Below are positions 43,025 through 51,585 of a stretch of DNA of 64,000 nucleotides, one piece after another; positions within the stretch are counted from its first letter, which is position 1, and each line of letters opens with the position of its first letter. The stretch comes from Brevibacterium sp. UCMA 11754. Lineage in GTDB: Bacteria; Actinomycetota; Actinomycetes; Actinomycetales; Brevibacteriaceae. The DNA is taken from assembly GCF_021532275.1 (NCBI RefSeq), contig NZ_JACBOT010000001.1, positions 248,001 to 312,000 of the forward strand. Direction: 5' to 3'. The notes under the pieces are model-generated. The model saw only the letters and a list, made by a program, of their open reading frames with translations, was not told the DNA's origin and made no database searches. A program made the translations under genes and the position numbers.

Positions 43025-43510
43025 TCACCCGTGCATCCGCGCGCCTTTCACCAACCGATCCACCGCATTCTTCGGCCCGCGCAGAGCAATGCCGACTAAG
43101 TTGAGATCATCGGCCGCGACCGCAGCCACAGCCTCACGGTTGGCGGCATCGTGGCCGGTCGAGAACAGTTCCTGCGTGTACACAGCCATCGGTATCCCGC
43201 GGCCCAGTGCCTTCGTCCGAGCCTTGGCCAGCACCTCGGCGCCGGCGGTCATGACGAGGACTGGCTGGCGCAGCATCGGAAGATAGTCGTTGCCGTCGGC
43301 ATCTCGGTAGCTCTCCCCCACCAGGTTCGGTTCGCTGGTCGCGATGCCGGACATGAGGAACGCGGTGACGTTGAGCTCCTGCCAGGGCAGCAGATCATCG
43401 CGCAGGACCACGACGGCCTTCGTGTCGAAGCGGACCACCTCGGTGCCGGTTGCTCCGACCGTATCGGTGGTGCCTGCGACTGTCTCTGCTGTGTTCGTGT
43501 TTTCGTGCAT
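43025..43510 (-). CDS. DUF2000 family protein
   Basis: Small protein of 161 residues. After a polar Thr-rich N-terminus of about 25 residues it shows the DUF2000 pattern AVVVLRDDLLPWQELNVTAF, then VLVMTAGAEVLAKARTKAL, and a C-terminal LNLVGIALRGPKNAVDRL. The fold is related to peptidyl-tRNA hydrolase-like proteins, but the function is unknown. The start at 43510 (MHENTNTAE) avoids a 49-residue non-homologous extension. It is divergent from the broken AraC gene 48 bases away, a common arrangement for a regulator and its target. Confidence 0.75.
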   Translation of the reverse strand: MHENTNTAETVAGTTDTVGATGTEVVRFDTKAVVVLRDDLLPWQELNVTAFLMSGIATSEPNLVGESYRDADGNDYLPMLRQPVLVMTAGAEVLAKARTKALGRGIPMAVYTQELFSTGHDAANREAVAAVAADDLNLVGIALRGPKNAVDRLVKGARMHG

Positions 43511-43558
43511 GCTCTCACTCTTGTTCAATTCCCCAGGTGGGTCTTGTACGTTTGTGAC

Positions 43559-44334
43559 ATGGCTGATGTGATCCACGCGTGGCACCCGGATGTGCCCCTG
43601 GTGCAGGAGGTGCTCCACGCACAGTTCGAGCGTCATGCCTATCCGTCGCACACTCATGATTCATGGACGGTTCTGCTCGTCGATCAGGGCACCGTCACCT
43701 ATGATCTGGACCGGCACGAGCACCAGACGACGAACTCGACGGTGACGCTGCTGCCGCCCCAGGTGCCCCACGATGGTCGCTCGGCGACTCCTGATGTCCC
43801 GTTTCGCAAGCGTGTGCTCTACCTCGAACCCGAATGGCTGCCCCTGGACGCCGTCGATGCCGCAGCGCAGACACCGATGCTCGTCGACCCGGGCGTCACC
43901 TCGACGGTCGGCCAGATCCATGCCGCGTTGAATGACCCGGCCGATGTCCTCGCAGCCGAGTGCGGAGTCCTTGCGCTGCGTGACCTCGTGCAGCCGCACC
44001 TGAAATCACCAGTCGACACGGCTTCTGACAAGCCACTTGCTCGTCGTCTGCGCTACCTGCTCGATGATCGCCTGGACGAGACCTTCACCATCGCCGAGGC
44101 GGCCGCTGACTTAGGTTCCCACCGCAGTCACCTGGTTCGGGTGTTCACCCAGACTTACGGGATCGCCCCGCACCAGTCGTCATCGGCCGTCGCGTGGACC
44201 GCGCACGCAGGCTTCTCCTGTCCGGATTCTCCCCCGCCGAGGCGGCCGCCCAGTCAGGCTTCCACGACCAGTCCCATCTCACCCGGCACTTCCGCCGGAC
44301 CTTAGGAACGACCCCGGGTGTGTTCGCTGCGTGA
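43559..44334 (+). pseudogene. AraC-family regulator with a C-terminal frameshift
   Basis: The N-terminal cupin-like sensor domain is intact (HAYPSHTHDSWTVLLVDQG near residue 23), and the first AraC HTH reads FTIAEAAADLGSHRSHLVRV. At about 44177 the frame shifts: the sequence reads CACCAGTCGTC where CACCAGT-A-CGTC would keep the frame (HQYVIGRRVDRAR). In the other frame the second HTH continues perfectly (FSPAEAAAQSGFHDQSHLTR, then HFRRTLGTTPGVFAA) to a TGA at 44332-44334. A single-base deletion, or a sequencing error, explains this. As given, the product lacks the second recognition helix and would be inactive. Confidence 0.85.
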
Positions 44335-44468
44335 ACCTATGCACCGGCGCAGGAGCGCTTCATGCAACCTGAACGCGCCCACCAACTGTCACGTGCTCAA
44401 GCGCGATACTCCTAGTCGGGACACATACCCTCGGGGTGACGGGAGCCAAATCCACCCTCTGGGAGGAT

Positions 44469-44745
44469 CTACTTGTTGCGGGTGAGATCGACATCGACCA
44501 GAGTGAGATCAGCAGTCGCGACATTCTCTACGACGTGACCTGGATTGCGAGTTTCCGGGATCGGAACGATCTGCTCCCCCTGAGCGAGAAGCCAGGAAAG
44601 AGAACTGTGCAACGGCGGCACCCTTCAACGTGGCGAGCTCAGTGAGCTCGCGAGTGGTGGCCTCGATGAACTCCTTCACGATACCGGCGACGTCTCCGAC
44701 GGGGACATTGCTGTCCTGACAGTGCTGGTGGAACTCGTCGATCTA
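44469..44745 (-). pseudogene. Aldo/keto reductase remnant
   Basis: On the minus strand one frame reads WLLAQGEQIVPIPETRNPGH and then VVENVATADLTLVDVDLTRN before a TAG at 44469, which is the C-terminal end of an aldo/keto reductase. Upstream, other frames give fragments such as TRELTELATLKGAAVAQ, also reductase-like, with shifts between them. The N-terminal TIM-barrel core is absent, so this is a decayed or truncated copy. Confidence 0.65.
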
Positions 44746-45000
44746 GTCCGGTCACAAACGGTTCAGCACGGACGCCAACTACCTCTCCGGAACAACCGCC
44801 ACTTGTTGCCGTAACTCACGTCCCCGCTTTGTCGCCTGCAACCAGCAAGATTGCCTTCCACACAGGGCTTTCCTGCAGCAACTCCGGTGCGGCAACTACT
44901 TGATCCGCGAATCCTCATCAATCGAGTCGCCGGGGAAGTTCCCGACGGCGGCCGGGGCTCCTGAATCGACTCCGGCCGCATTAACCGCAGGATCTTATTG

Positions 45001-45027
45001 AACTGTCGACAGTTTACTGTGTACAGT
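45001..45027. promoter_or_regulatory. Tandem palindromes overlapping the permease promoter
   Basis: AACTGTCGACAGTT (45001-45014) is a perfect 14-base palindrome, and ACTGT-GT-ACAGT (45016-45027) a second one, centres 14 bases apart. TTGAAC (44998-45003) and TACAGT (45022-45027) could be -35 and -10 elements, so binding would block transcription. The TGTNNACA core fits FadR-type GntR sites; the GntR gene at 46408 is the likely partner. Confidence 0.6.
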
Positions 45028-45076
45028 GACGATGGAGGACTTTCCTCCACTTCACTCAAACCAATGTTGCAGAGAG

Positions 45077-46405
45077 ATGAGCATGAGCACGAGCGCCAAC
45101 GGTCAAACGGCCAGTTCGACTTCCCCCGAGAAGATCTCCCCAAAAGTTGTTATCGCAGGGGCGGTGGGATCAGTTATTGAGTATTTTGACTTCGGCGTCT
45201 ACGGGTATGTCGCGACTATCCTCGCTGCCCACTTCTTTGCGAGCGGAGACACTGTCTCCAGTCTGCTCAATACCCTTCTCACCTTCGCGGTCGCGTTTGC
45301 GTTGCGACCGGTCGGGGCGCTCCTCTTCGGCCATTTCGGTGATCGCCTGGGTAGGAAGAATGCGCTGGCCGCCACCGTAATTCTCATGGCGGTCGCCAGC
45401 GGCCTGATCGGCGTGTTGCCGACCTATGCCGCCATCGGCCTCGGCGCTACGCTCCTCCTCGTTCTAGCTCGCTGCCTCCAAGGGCTTGCTGCCGGCGGCG
45501 AACTTGGCGGGGCCGCCTCCTATGTTTCGGAGAAGTCCCCCAACAGTCGCCGTGGCCTTTTCGCTGCGACCACGCAGATGGGCGCATTGGGCGGCTCGCT
45601 TCTCGCATCCTTGTGCATTCTTCTCCTCAACGTCACACTCGGCGAAGACTTCATGGCTGACTGGGGGTGGCGGATCCCGTTCCTCATCGCCATTCCGATC
45701 GGCTTGTTCGGGCTCTGGATCCGCAGCGGACTGGAAGAGTCTGAGGAATTTAAGCAGTTCAAACACGTCCGCGCGACCGCTGACACAAAACAGCGCCCTA
45801 TCCGAGACCTTTTCGTCCAGTATCCGGGCAGGCTGGCCCAGGTGGTCGGTTTGTCGATTCTGCTGTTCTCTGCCTATTACATCTCATACGTCTATGTCAG
45901 CCTCCACATGCAGACATCGCTGGGGTTCTCAGCGAGCTTCGCTCAACTGTCGACGACGATCACCCTTATCGTCTCAGTCGCCCTCATGCCATGGTTCGGC
46001 CATATCTCGGATCGAGTCGGGCGCAAGCCAGTCTTCATCGGTGCCACGATCGCGGGCATCGTGTTGGCAGTGCCGGCTTTCCTGCTCTTCGAATCGGGCG
46101 GTATCGTCGCCATAATGAGCCAAGTGACCCTCGGACTGGTGGACTCGGCACTCATGGGTGTCGCAATGTCGACCTTCGCCGAAATGTTCCCCACCCGAGT
46201 CCGCTACACAGGTATCGCGTTCGGGTTCAGCGTCGGAGCTGCATTGGCCGGCGGCACATCGCCATACATTGCCACATGGCTTGTCGAAGTCACCGGCAAT
46301 CCGCTATCCCCTGCCTTCTTCCTGATGGCAACGGGCGCTATCACTTTGATCGCAGCCCTCTTCCTCAGAGAAACCCAGGGAATCGACCTACAGGACGTGA
46401 AATAG
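45077..46405 (+). CDS. MHS-type MFS permease
   Basis: Transporter of 442 residues with 12 predicted membrane segments. Signature elements: GSVIEYFDFGVYGYVATILA near residue 32, FGHFGDRLGRKNALA near residue 90, LQGLAAGGELGGAASYVSE near residue 134, and ISDRVGRKPVF in the second half. Starts at 45077 and 45083 are both possible; AGAGAG favours the second. It heads the operon that continues with GntR, cyclic amidase, cysteine hydrolase and flavoprotein, so it probably imports their substrate (a cyclic amide or related acid). Distinct from the MHS proteins at 25.8 and 62.0 kb. Confidence 0.88.
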   Translation: MSMSTSANGQTASSTSPEKISPKVVIAGAVGSVIEYFDFGVYGYVATILAAHFFASGDTVSSLLNTLLTFAVAFALRPVGALLFGHFGDRLGRKNALAATVILMAVASGLIGVLPTYAAIGLGATLLLVLARCLQGLAAGGELGGAASYVSEKSPNSRRGLFAATTQMGALGGSLLASLCILLLNVTLGEDFMADWGWRIPFLIAIPIGLFGLWIRSGLEESEEFKQFKHVRATADTKQRPIRDLFVQYPGRLAQVVGLSILLFSAYYISYVYVSLHMQTSLGFSASFAQLSTTITLIVSVALMPWFGHISDRVGRKPVFIGATIAGIVLAVPAFLLFESGGIVAIMSQVTLGLVDSALMGVAMSTFAEMFPTRVRYTGIAFGFSVGAALAGGTSPYIATWLVEVTGNPLSPAFFLMATGAITLIAALFLRETQGIDLQDVK

Positions 46406-46407
46406 AC

Positions 46408-47106
46408 ATGCCATCCAACTCCTCACGGACAATCAGTCGCCCATCGATTCCTTCCCAAGCCGAAGAGATCCTGCGTGGAATGATCATCGATGGAACGCTC
46501 GGCCCCGGCGAGCGTCTGAACGAAGTGGCGCTCGCCGAGTCGATCGGAATCAGCAGAGGTCCACTGCGGGAAGCTATCAAAAGGCTCTCCGGACAGGGCT
46601 ATCTCAAGATGGAAACCCATCGCGGCTCCTTCGTCAGAAGCTATGAGCCGCAAGAAATCATCGACCTCTACGAACTACGCGCAGCGTTGGAACTCTACGC
46701 AGTGCGTCTGGCGGTTGAGCGCGCCAGTGACAACGCCCTCGAAGTGCTTGACGATCGCCTGGTCGACGAGCAGGATAGGGTCCGGCGTCATGCCGAAAGC
46801 GCTGATGAGGAGCCCTACGCCTCGGAATTGGACTTCCACCAGCAGCTCGTCGCACTCGGCGGCAATCATGCGATCAGTGAACAGCTCTCTGACGCCAATC
46901 ACAGGCTCTTCCTCGCCCTGCGCCCGACTCACCGCACGGAGATACGAAAAGGGCATGCCGTGGCCTCCCACCGGGACGTGCTTGAACACGTACGAGCGCG
47001 AGAGGCCGATGCCGCAGTCGCGCTGCTGAGCACTCACCTGACGGACTCGATGAGCAACAGCCTCCACGTGCTGGGCCTGTCGGACTCGGACGCAGAAGAT
47101 CTATGA
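46408..47106 (+). CDS. GntR/FadR-type regulator of the cyclic amide operon
   Basis: Regulator of 232 residues: winged HTH in GERLNEVALAESIGISRGPL with REAIKRLSG (about residues 34-62), then an FCD domain with DFHQQLVALGGNHAI near residue 146 and SHRDVLEHVRARE near residue 192, including likely metal ligands. It begins 2 bases after the permease stop, and the amidase gene follows after 11 bases. The tandem TGTNNACA palindromes upstream of the permease are the predicted binding sites, giving autoregulation of the whole operon. Confidence 0.88.
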   Translation: MPSNSSRTISRPSIPSQAEEILRGMIIDGTLGPGERLNEVALAESIGISRGPLREAIKRLSGQGYLKMETHRGSFVRSYEPQEIIDLYELRAALELYAVRLAVERASDNALEVLDDRLVDEQDRVRRHAESADEEPYASELDFHQQLVALGGNHAISEQLSDANHRLFLALRPTHRTEIRKGHAVASHRDVLEHVRAREADAAVALLSTHLTDSMSNSLHVLGLSDSDAEDL

Positions 47107-47117
47107 AAGGACACCCC

Positions 47118-48509
47118 ATGAGCGAGAGCTACGACCTGAGAATCACCGGTGGAAACGTCTTCCTCGGAGGACAGGGGGTCTCCGAGGTCGATCTTCTCGT
47201 CCGCGACGGCCGGATCGCAGCGATTATCGACCGCCACGAGGCGACCACTTCCGCTGAGACAGTAGACGTGGCCGGAAAGCTAGTTCTCCCCGGCGCGATC
47301 GACCCGCATGTGCACCTTGGCAAAGACATCCGGGTTCCACGCGATCCCGACGATGCCGAACGCGAGACTGCGTCAGCTGTATCGGGCGGAATCACGACGA
47401 TGCTCATCTACCTCATGAGCTCGGAATCTTACGTCGGCGAATTGGAGTCCGCACGCGCCGCTATGGATTCGAACTCACACAGCAACTACGGCTTTCACTT
47501 CGTACTCGGAACCCCCGAACACCTGGAGGAGTTCGAGAGCTACGTCGACCTCGGCGTCTCATCGTTCAAGTTCTTCATGAACTTCCGCGGCGACGAAGGC
47601 AAGTACCTCGGGCTTCCGGGCAACGACGACTCATTCATGTACGAAATCCTCCGAAAGAGTGCGGAACACGGGGCGATGATCAACCCGCACCCCGAGAACA
47701 TCGAATTGGTGCGGATGTTCCGCGATGCCGATCGCGACAACTCGCTGTCCGCACTCGAAGCGTGGAACGCCGCCCGTCCCCCGTTTGTGGAGGCCGACGC
47801 GGCACAGCGCGTCGCCTATCTGGCCAGCGTCACAGGCGCTTCGGTCTACTGCGTTCACACGAGCAGCAAAGAAGCGGTCGAGGCGCTCGTCCGACAGCAG
47901 GAGGCCTACCCGAACATCTTTATCGAAACGTGCACGCAGTACCTGACCCTCGACACCACCTCGAAGGCGGACGTGTATGCGAAGGTGAATCCCCCGATTC
48001 GCCCGCGCGAGGACGTCGAGTTCCTGTGGGAAGCGATGAAGGCAGGGCAGATCGACTCAGTCGGATCTGACCACAATGCACGCCACCGCACGAATAAGGA
48101 AAAGGACATCTGGAGCGCCTCCGCCGGGTTCCCAGGGACAGGCGGCGTGCTGCCGCTCACCCTTTCCGAGGGCCTGTTTAGGGGCATCGGTCTCGATACG
48201 ATCGTGGACGCGGTGAGCACACGTGCTGCAAAGCTCTTCGGCATGTATCCGCAGAAGGGAACGATTGCGGTGGGCTCTGACGCCGACCTCGTCGTCCTGG
48301 ATATGGAATCGCCGTCGACGATTCGTGCCGCCACTCAGCATTCTGCTGCTGAATACACCCCGTGGGAAGGAACCGAGCTGCCAGTGTCGATCGTCCACAC
48401 GATCGTCGGAGGAAAGTTCGCCCTTCGCGACGGCGTACTCACGGACAACCGCGAAGGCCACTACATTCATCGAGCCCGAAGCGGTGCTGCTGCTTTGGGA
48501 CAACTGTAA
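47118..48509 (+). CDS. Dihydropyrimidinase/hydantoinase-family cyclic amidohydrolase
   Basis: Metal-dependent amidohydrolase of 463 residues that opens a cyclic amide. Metal site: DPHVHLG near residue 58, the carboxylated Lys in SSFKFFMNF near residue 150, His in INPHPENI and VYCVHTSS, and Asp in GSDHNARH near residue 316. The length is typical of D-hydantoinase, dihydropyrimidinase and imidase. AAAGGA lies 6 bases before the ATG at 47118; an upstream ATG at 47103 is less likely. Placed between the regulator and a cysteine hydrolase. Possible substrates are hydantoins, dihydropyrimidines or cyclic imides such as succinimide/maleimide. Confidence 0.9.
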   Translation: MSESYDLRITGGNVFLGGQGVSEVDLLVRDGRIAAIIDRHEATTSAETVDVAGKLVLPGAIDPHVHLGKDIRVPRDPDDAERETASAVSGGITTMLIYLMSSESYVGELESARAAMDSNSHSNYGFHFVLGTPEHLEEFESYVDLGVSSFKFFMNFRGDEGKYLGLPGNDDSFMYEILRKSAEHGAMINPHPENIELVRMFRDADRDNSLSALEAWNAARPPFVEADAAQRVAYLASVTGASVYCVHTSSKEAVEALVRQQEAYPNIFIETCTQYLTLDTTSKADVYAKVNPPIRPREDVEFLWEAMKAGQIDSVGSDHNARHRTNKEKDIWSASAGFPGTGGVLPLTLSEGLFRGIGLDTIVDAVSTRAAKLFGMYPQKGTIAVGSDADLVVLDMESPSTIRAATQHSAAEYTPWEGTELPVSIVHTIVGGKFALRDGVLTDNREGHYIHRARSGAAALGQL

Positions 48510-48524
48510 GAGTAGGAGGAGCGT

Positions 48525-49214
48525 ATGGCACGCTTCAGTTCTGACTTTATTGATCGCGACACGATGGAGCGCTACGACGCGGCCGGATTCGGTCGCCCCG
48601 TCGGCATGGGCAGCAAACCGGCTTTGCTGATCATCGACGTGCAGTATCGCACCACCGGCACAACCCCGCAGCCTTTCGACAAGGCCATCGAGGAGTTTCC
48701 GACCAGCGTCGGCAAGGTCGCGTGGCAGGCCGTGGACAAGATCGCCGAGCTTCTCGAGGTCTTCCGGGCCAACCAGTGGCCCGTCCTCTACCCACACGTG
48801 GCTCCGAAGACCAGCTTTGATCAGGGTGCGCTCGGTGCCAAGGTGCCCGCGATCATGAATATCGCCAGCCATGGATACCATTTTGTCGAAGAAATCGCAC
48901 CGCGTGAGGGCGATATTCTTCTGCCGAAGAAGCACCCGAGCGCGTTCTTCGGGACCCCGCTCGCGTCTTACCTCATTCAGACGGGTGCAGACTCGCTCGT
49001 CGTCGTCGGATGCTCGACCTCGGGGTGTGTGCGGTCCACCGTGATCGACGCGTTCTCATATAACTATAAAGTCAGCGTTCCCAACGACGCAGTCTACGAC
49101 CGCAGCCAGGTTATTCACGACGTGAGTCTCTTCGATCTGGACCAAAAATACGCCGACGTGAACACTACCGAAAACATCATTCAGACACTCGGACAGATCA
49201 AGGAGGCTCGTTGA
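48525..49214 (+). CDS. Isochorismatase-fold cysteine hydrolase (carbamoylsarcosinase/maleamate amidase-like)
   Basis: Hydrolase of 229 residues with the Asp-Lys-Cys triad of the family: ALLIIDVQYRTTG near residue 33, LLPKKHPSAFFGT near residue 132, and LVVVGCSTSGCVRST near residue 157. The nearest characterised types are N-carbamoylsarcosine amidohydrolase and maleamate amidohydrolase, which remove ammonia from a linear amide. It would act on the ring-opened product of the upstream amidohydrolase. AGGAGG lies 5 bases before the start, and the stop overlaps the flavoprotein start (TGATG). Confidence 0.87.
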   Translation: MARFSSDFIDRDTMERYDAAGFGRPVGMGSKPALLIIDVQYRTTGTTPQPFDKAIEEFPTSVGKVAWQAVDKIAELLEVFRANQWPVLYPHVAPKTSFDQGALGAKVPAIMNIASHGYHFVEEIAPREGDILLPKKHPSAFFGTPLASYLIQTGADSLVVVGCSTSGCVRSTVIDAFSYNYKVSVPNDAVYDRSQVIHDVSLFDLDQKYADVNTTENIIQTLGQIKEAR

Positions 49215-50578
49215 TGGAACGCGATGTTGATGTCATCGTTGTCGGCGCAGGTGGATGTGGGCTCACTGCCGCCATCGCCGCCGCAGAGTCGGGCGCCAGC
49301 GTTGCACTGCTTGAGAAAGAGGAACGGGCCGGCGGAAACACTTGGCTGAGCACTGGCTCAGTACCGGCAGCAAACTCCCGTTTCCAGCGCGAAGCCGGAG
49401 TCGAGGACAGCCCCGAGATCATGGCGGCAGACCTCCTGCGCAAGAGCGGGCCGCACGACGCGGAAGCCACCACAAGACTTCTTGCGCAGGAATCAGCTTC
49501 ATTGGTTGAATGGCTCGTGGATGAGCACCAGGTCGATCTGCGATTGATCACCGACTACAAACACGTCGGCCACAGCATTACTCGGCTTCATGCGCCAGCC
49601 GCACGCAAGGGCGAGTATTTGGTGAAAGATCTAGTGATTGCCGCAGAACGCCTTGGTGTCGATGTCATCACCGGGAATCCCGTCGCTGGCCTTCTCGTTG
49701 AGGACGGCGCAGTTATGGGCGTTCGTGTTGCAGGTGAACGCATCGAGGAATATGAGATTCGTGCAGGCGCTGTTGTTTTGGCGGCCAACGGATTCGGCGG
49801 CAACCGAGAAATGCTGCGCACATGGATCCCCGAGATCGCGGATGCCGAATACTTCGGTGCTCACGGCTCCACTGGCGAGGCCGTCACCTGGGCGGAAAAG
49901 TTGGGGGCATCTCTCGGCAATATGAATGCCTACCAGGGTTATGCGGCCGTCGCATACCCACACGGTTCGATCGTGTCGTGGACTACCGTGGAGATGGGCG
50001 CATGTGTCCTCTCCCCTGCGGGCGAGCGGATGGGAGATGAGTCAGTTGGCTACTCTGCCTTCGCACCTGCGGTCTCAGCAGTCGCCAGTGAGTCGTGGGT
50101 CGTTCTCGATCAGCGTATCTGTGACTATGTACGAGGCAACGAGGAAGAGTTTGCGGACCTCGTGGATCTCGGTGGGATCACTGCAGCAACAGACGCTGCA
50201 GCTGTGGCAGACATCATCGGCGCAGAGACTGCGACCGTAGAGGCCACGCTCCACGAGTACGCCCAGGTCGCGCAGGGTGAGAAATCCGACCCATTCGGAC
50301 GCTCAGAGTTCGGGTTCGGGCCACTCGTCGCCCCATATTGTGTCGTTCGGTCAGTACCAGCACTGTTCCACACTCAAGGTGGGGTCGCTGTCACCGACAC
50401 CGCCGCAGTCTCACGTCCAGATGGCACAACCGTTCCAGGGCTGTTCGCCGGCGGGGGCGTGGCAGCTGGAATCTCAGGCAGAGATGGAGCAAGCGGCTAC
50501 TCCTCAGGCAACGGCCTTCTCACGGCAATCGGCTACGGCCGCATTGCCGGTCTCAACGCGGCTGCAGCAGCCAAGTAG
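49214..50578 (+). CDS. FAD-dependent oxidoreductase, fumarate reductase/KstD-like flavoprotein
   Basis: Flavoprotein of 454 residues. N-terminal dinucleotide site VIVVGAGGCGLTAAIAAAES, then EKEERAGGNTWLSTG near residue 36, and the C-terminal FAD/substrate segment GLFAGGGVAAGISG and GYSSGNGLLTAIGYG. Members reduce or dehydrogenate alpha,beta-unsaturated acids and ketones. As the last gene of the operon, and co-translated with the cysteine hydrolase, it could act on an unsaturated diacid released by the pathway (for example a maleate/succinate-level compound); this is inference. It lacks membrane or haem domains. Confidence 0.85.
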   Translation: MERDVDVIVVGAGGCGLTAAIAAAESGASVALLEKEERAGGNTWLSTGSVPAANSRFQREAGVEDSPEIMAADLLRKSGPHDAEATTRLLAQESASLVEWLVDEHQVDLRLITDYKHVGHSITRLHAPAARKGEYLVKDLVIAAERLGVDVITGNPVAGLLVEDGAVMGVRVAGERIEEYEIRAGAVVLAANGFGGNREMLRTWIPEIADAEYFGAHGSTGEAVTWAEKLGASLGNMNAYQGYAAVAYPHGSIVSWTTVEMGACVLSPAGERMGDESVGYSAFAPAVSAVASESWVVLDQRICDYVRGNEEEFADLVDLGGITAATDAAAVADIIGAETATVEATLHEYAQVAQGEKSDPFGRSEFGFGPLVAPYCVVRSVPALFHTQGGVAVTDTAAVSRPDGTTVPGLFAGGGVAAGISGRDGASGYSSGNGLLTAIGYGRIAGLNAAAAAK

Positions 50579-50587
50579 TCACGAAGA

Positions 50588-50619
50588 GGGGCTCGGCACT
50601 CAAGTCGGGGCCGAGCCCC
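50588..50619. terminator. Hairpin after the cyclic amide operon
   Basis: Ten-base perfect arms GGGGCTCGGC (50588-50597) and GCCGAGCCCC (50610-50619) with a 12-base loop, between convergent genes. Confidence 0.75.
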
Positions 50620-50687
50620 GCTCCTGACGAGGTTGGGATTCTCGTGCATCACGAGTTTCCCGGCCCGAAACCCACCGACGAACAAGC

Positions 50688-51500
50688 TCAGTCCACGAAT
50701 GTGCAGGTGACGACACCCAAGTCGTCAAACCTCGCAGACAGCGAATCGCCTGGTTCCACCGGGATGGGTTCGCTGCAGGTGCCGGTGGTGATGAAGTCAC
50801 CGGGGACAAGTCCGATGTCGATGGCTGAGAGCTCGTTGACCAACCACGTCAGTGCGGCAACAGGATCGCCGAGGACATTTTTTCCCACGCCCTCGCTGGT
50901 GCGATGGCCCGAGGGGCCGTCGACGTCTGCAGTCATCGACACCGCTGCCAGATCTGCTGGAGCCCAGGTGGTCTTCACCGCAGAGCCCAGCACGAATCGG
51001 TGGCCGCAGGCGTTGTCGGCGATCAGTTGCAGAGCGCCGGCGGCGGTGACGTCGGTGAAGCGAGTGCTGGGCAGTTCGATGCCGAAGTGCAGAGCAGTCA
51101 CCGCTTCCAACACATCATCGAGCGTGTAGGGGTTTGTGCGCGGGGCAAGCGCGGAGCCGAGTACGAACTCGGGCTCTGCCAGACACATGGTATTTCCGTT
51201 CAGGGACACTGCGTCCCCGTCTGCATGGGCGCGGTCAGAAAGTACACGTCCGCCCAGAGGGCCGTCGACGTTGATGTGTCGTTGCCCGGCCTGACTCGTC
51301 GCCGCGATCTTCCACCCGACAGTGGGTTGGCCTTCCAGCTCGGCATAGCGAGTTTGCACCGCATAGGCTTCTGCCCGAGTTGCAGGCACCGCCTCTGCGG
51401 GGAGCGCATCGATCACCGAGTTCCGCAGAAACGTCTGGCGCAGTGCAGTGGCACAGCGCTCGATCTTCTCCATCGAAGACATCGTGTTCACATTCGTCAT
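50688..51500 (-). CDS. 2-keto-4-pentenoate hydratase family enzyme
   Basis: FAH-fold hydratase-type protein of 270 residues. Features: TVGWKIAATSQAGQRHINVD near residue 60 (substrate loop), CLAEPEFVLGSALAP near residue 106 with metal-binding acidic residues, ALHFGIELPSTRF, and a C-terminal LVPGDFITTGTCSEPIPVEP. It differs strongly from the hydratase at 20.4 kb, so they are not recent duplicates. The start at 51500 (MTNVNTM) is favoured; the ATG at 51482 is possible. The oxidoreductase gene ends 85 bases upstream on the same strand. Substrate unknown; aromatic meta-cleavage or a sugar-acid pathway are possibilities. Confidence 0.82.
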   Translation of the reverse strand: MTNVNTMSSMEKIERCATALRQTFLRNSVIDALPAEAVPATRAEAYAVQTRYAELEGQPTVGWKIAATSQAGQRHINVDGPLGGRVLSDRAHADGDAVSLNGNTMCLAEPEFVLGSALAPRTNPYTLDDVLEAVTALHFGIELPSTRFTDVTAAGALQLIADNACGHRFVLGSAVKTTWAPADLAAVSMTADVDGPSGHRTSEGVGKNVLGDPVAALTWLVNELSAIDIGLVPGDFITTGTCSEPIPVEPGDSLSARFDDLGVVTCTFVD

Positions 51501-51585
51501 GGAATCAGTGTGACATGACGCGATTCGCCAGCGCGCCTGCGACCGCCAAGCGGTCAGTCGCGCAGACAAGCCACCAACCAACCAC

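Larger units (their letters stand above)
44335..45076. other. Degenerate intergenic stretch
   Basis: About 740 bases without an intact gene. It contains the aldo/keto reductase remnant (44469-44745, minus) and, at the right end, the promoter and operator of the following permease. Short open frames at 44436-44645 (plus) and 44763-45143 (minus) show no domain and are judged non-coding. Confidence 0.6.
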
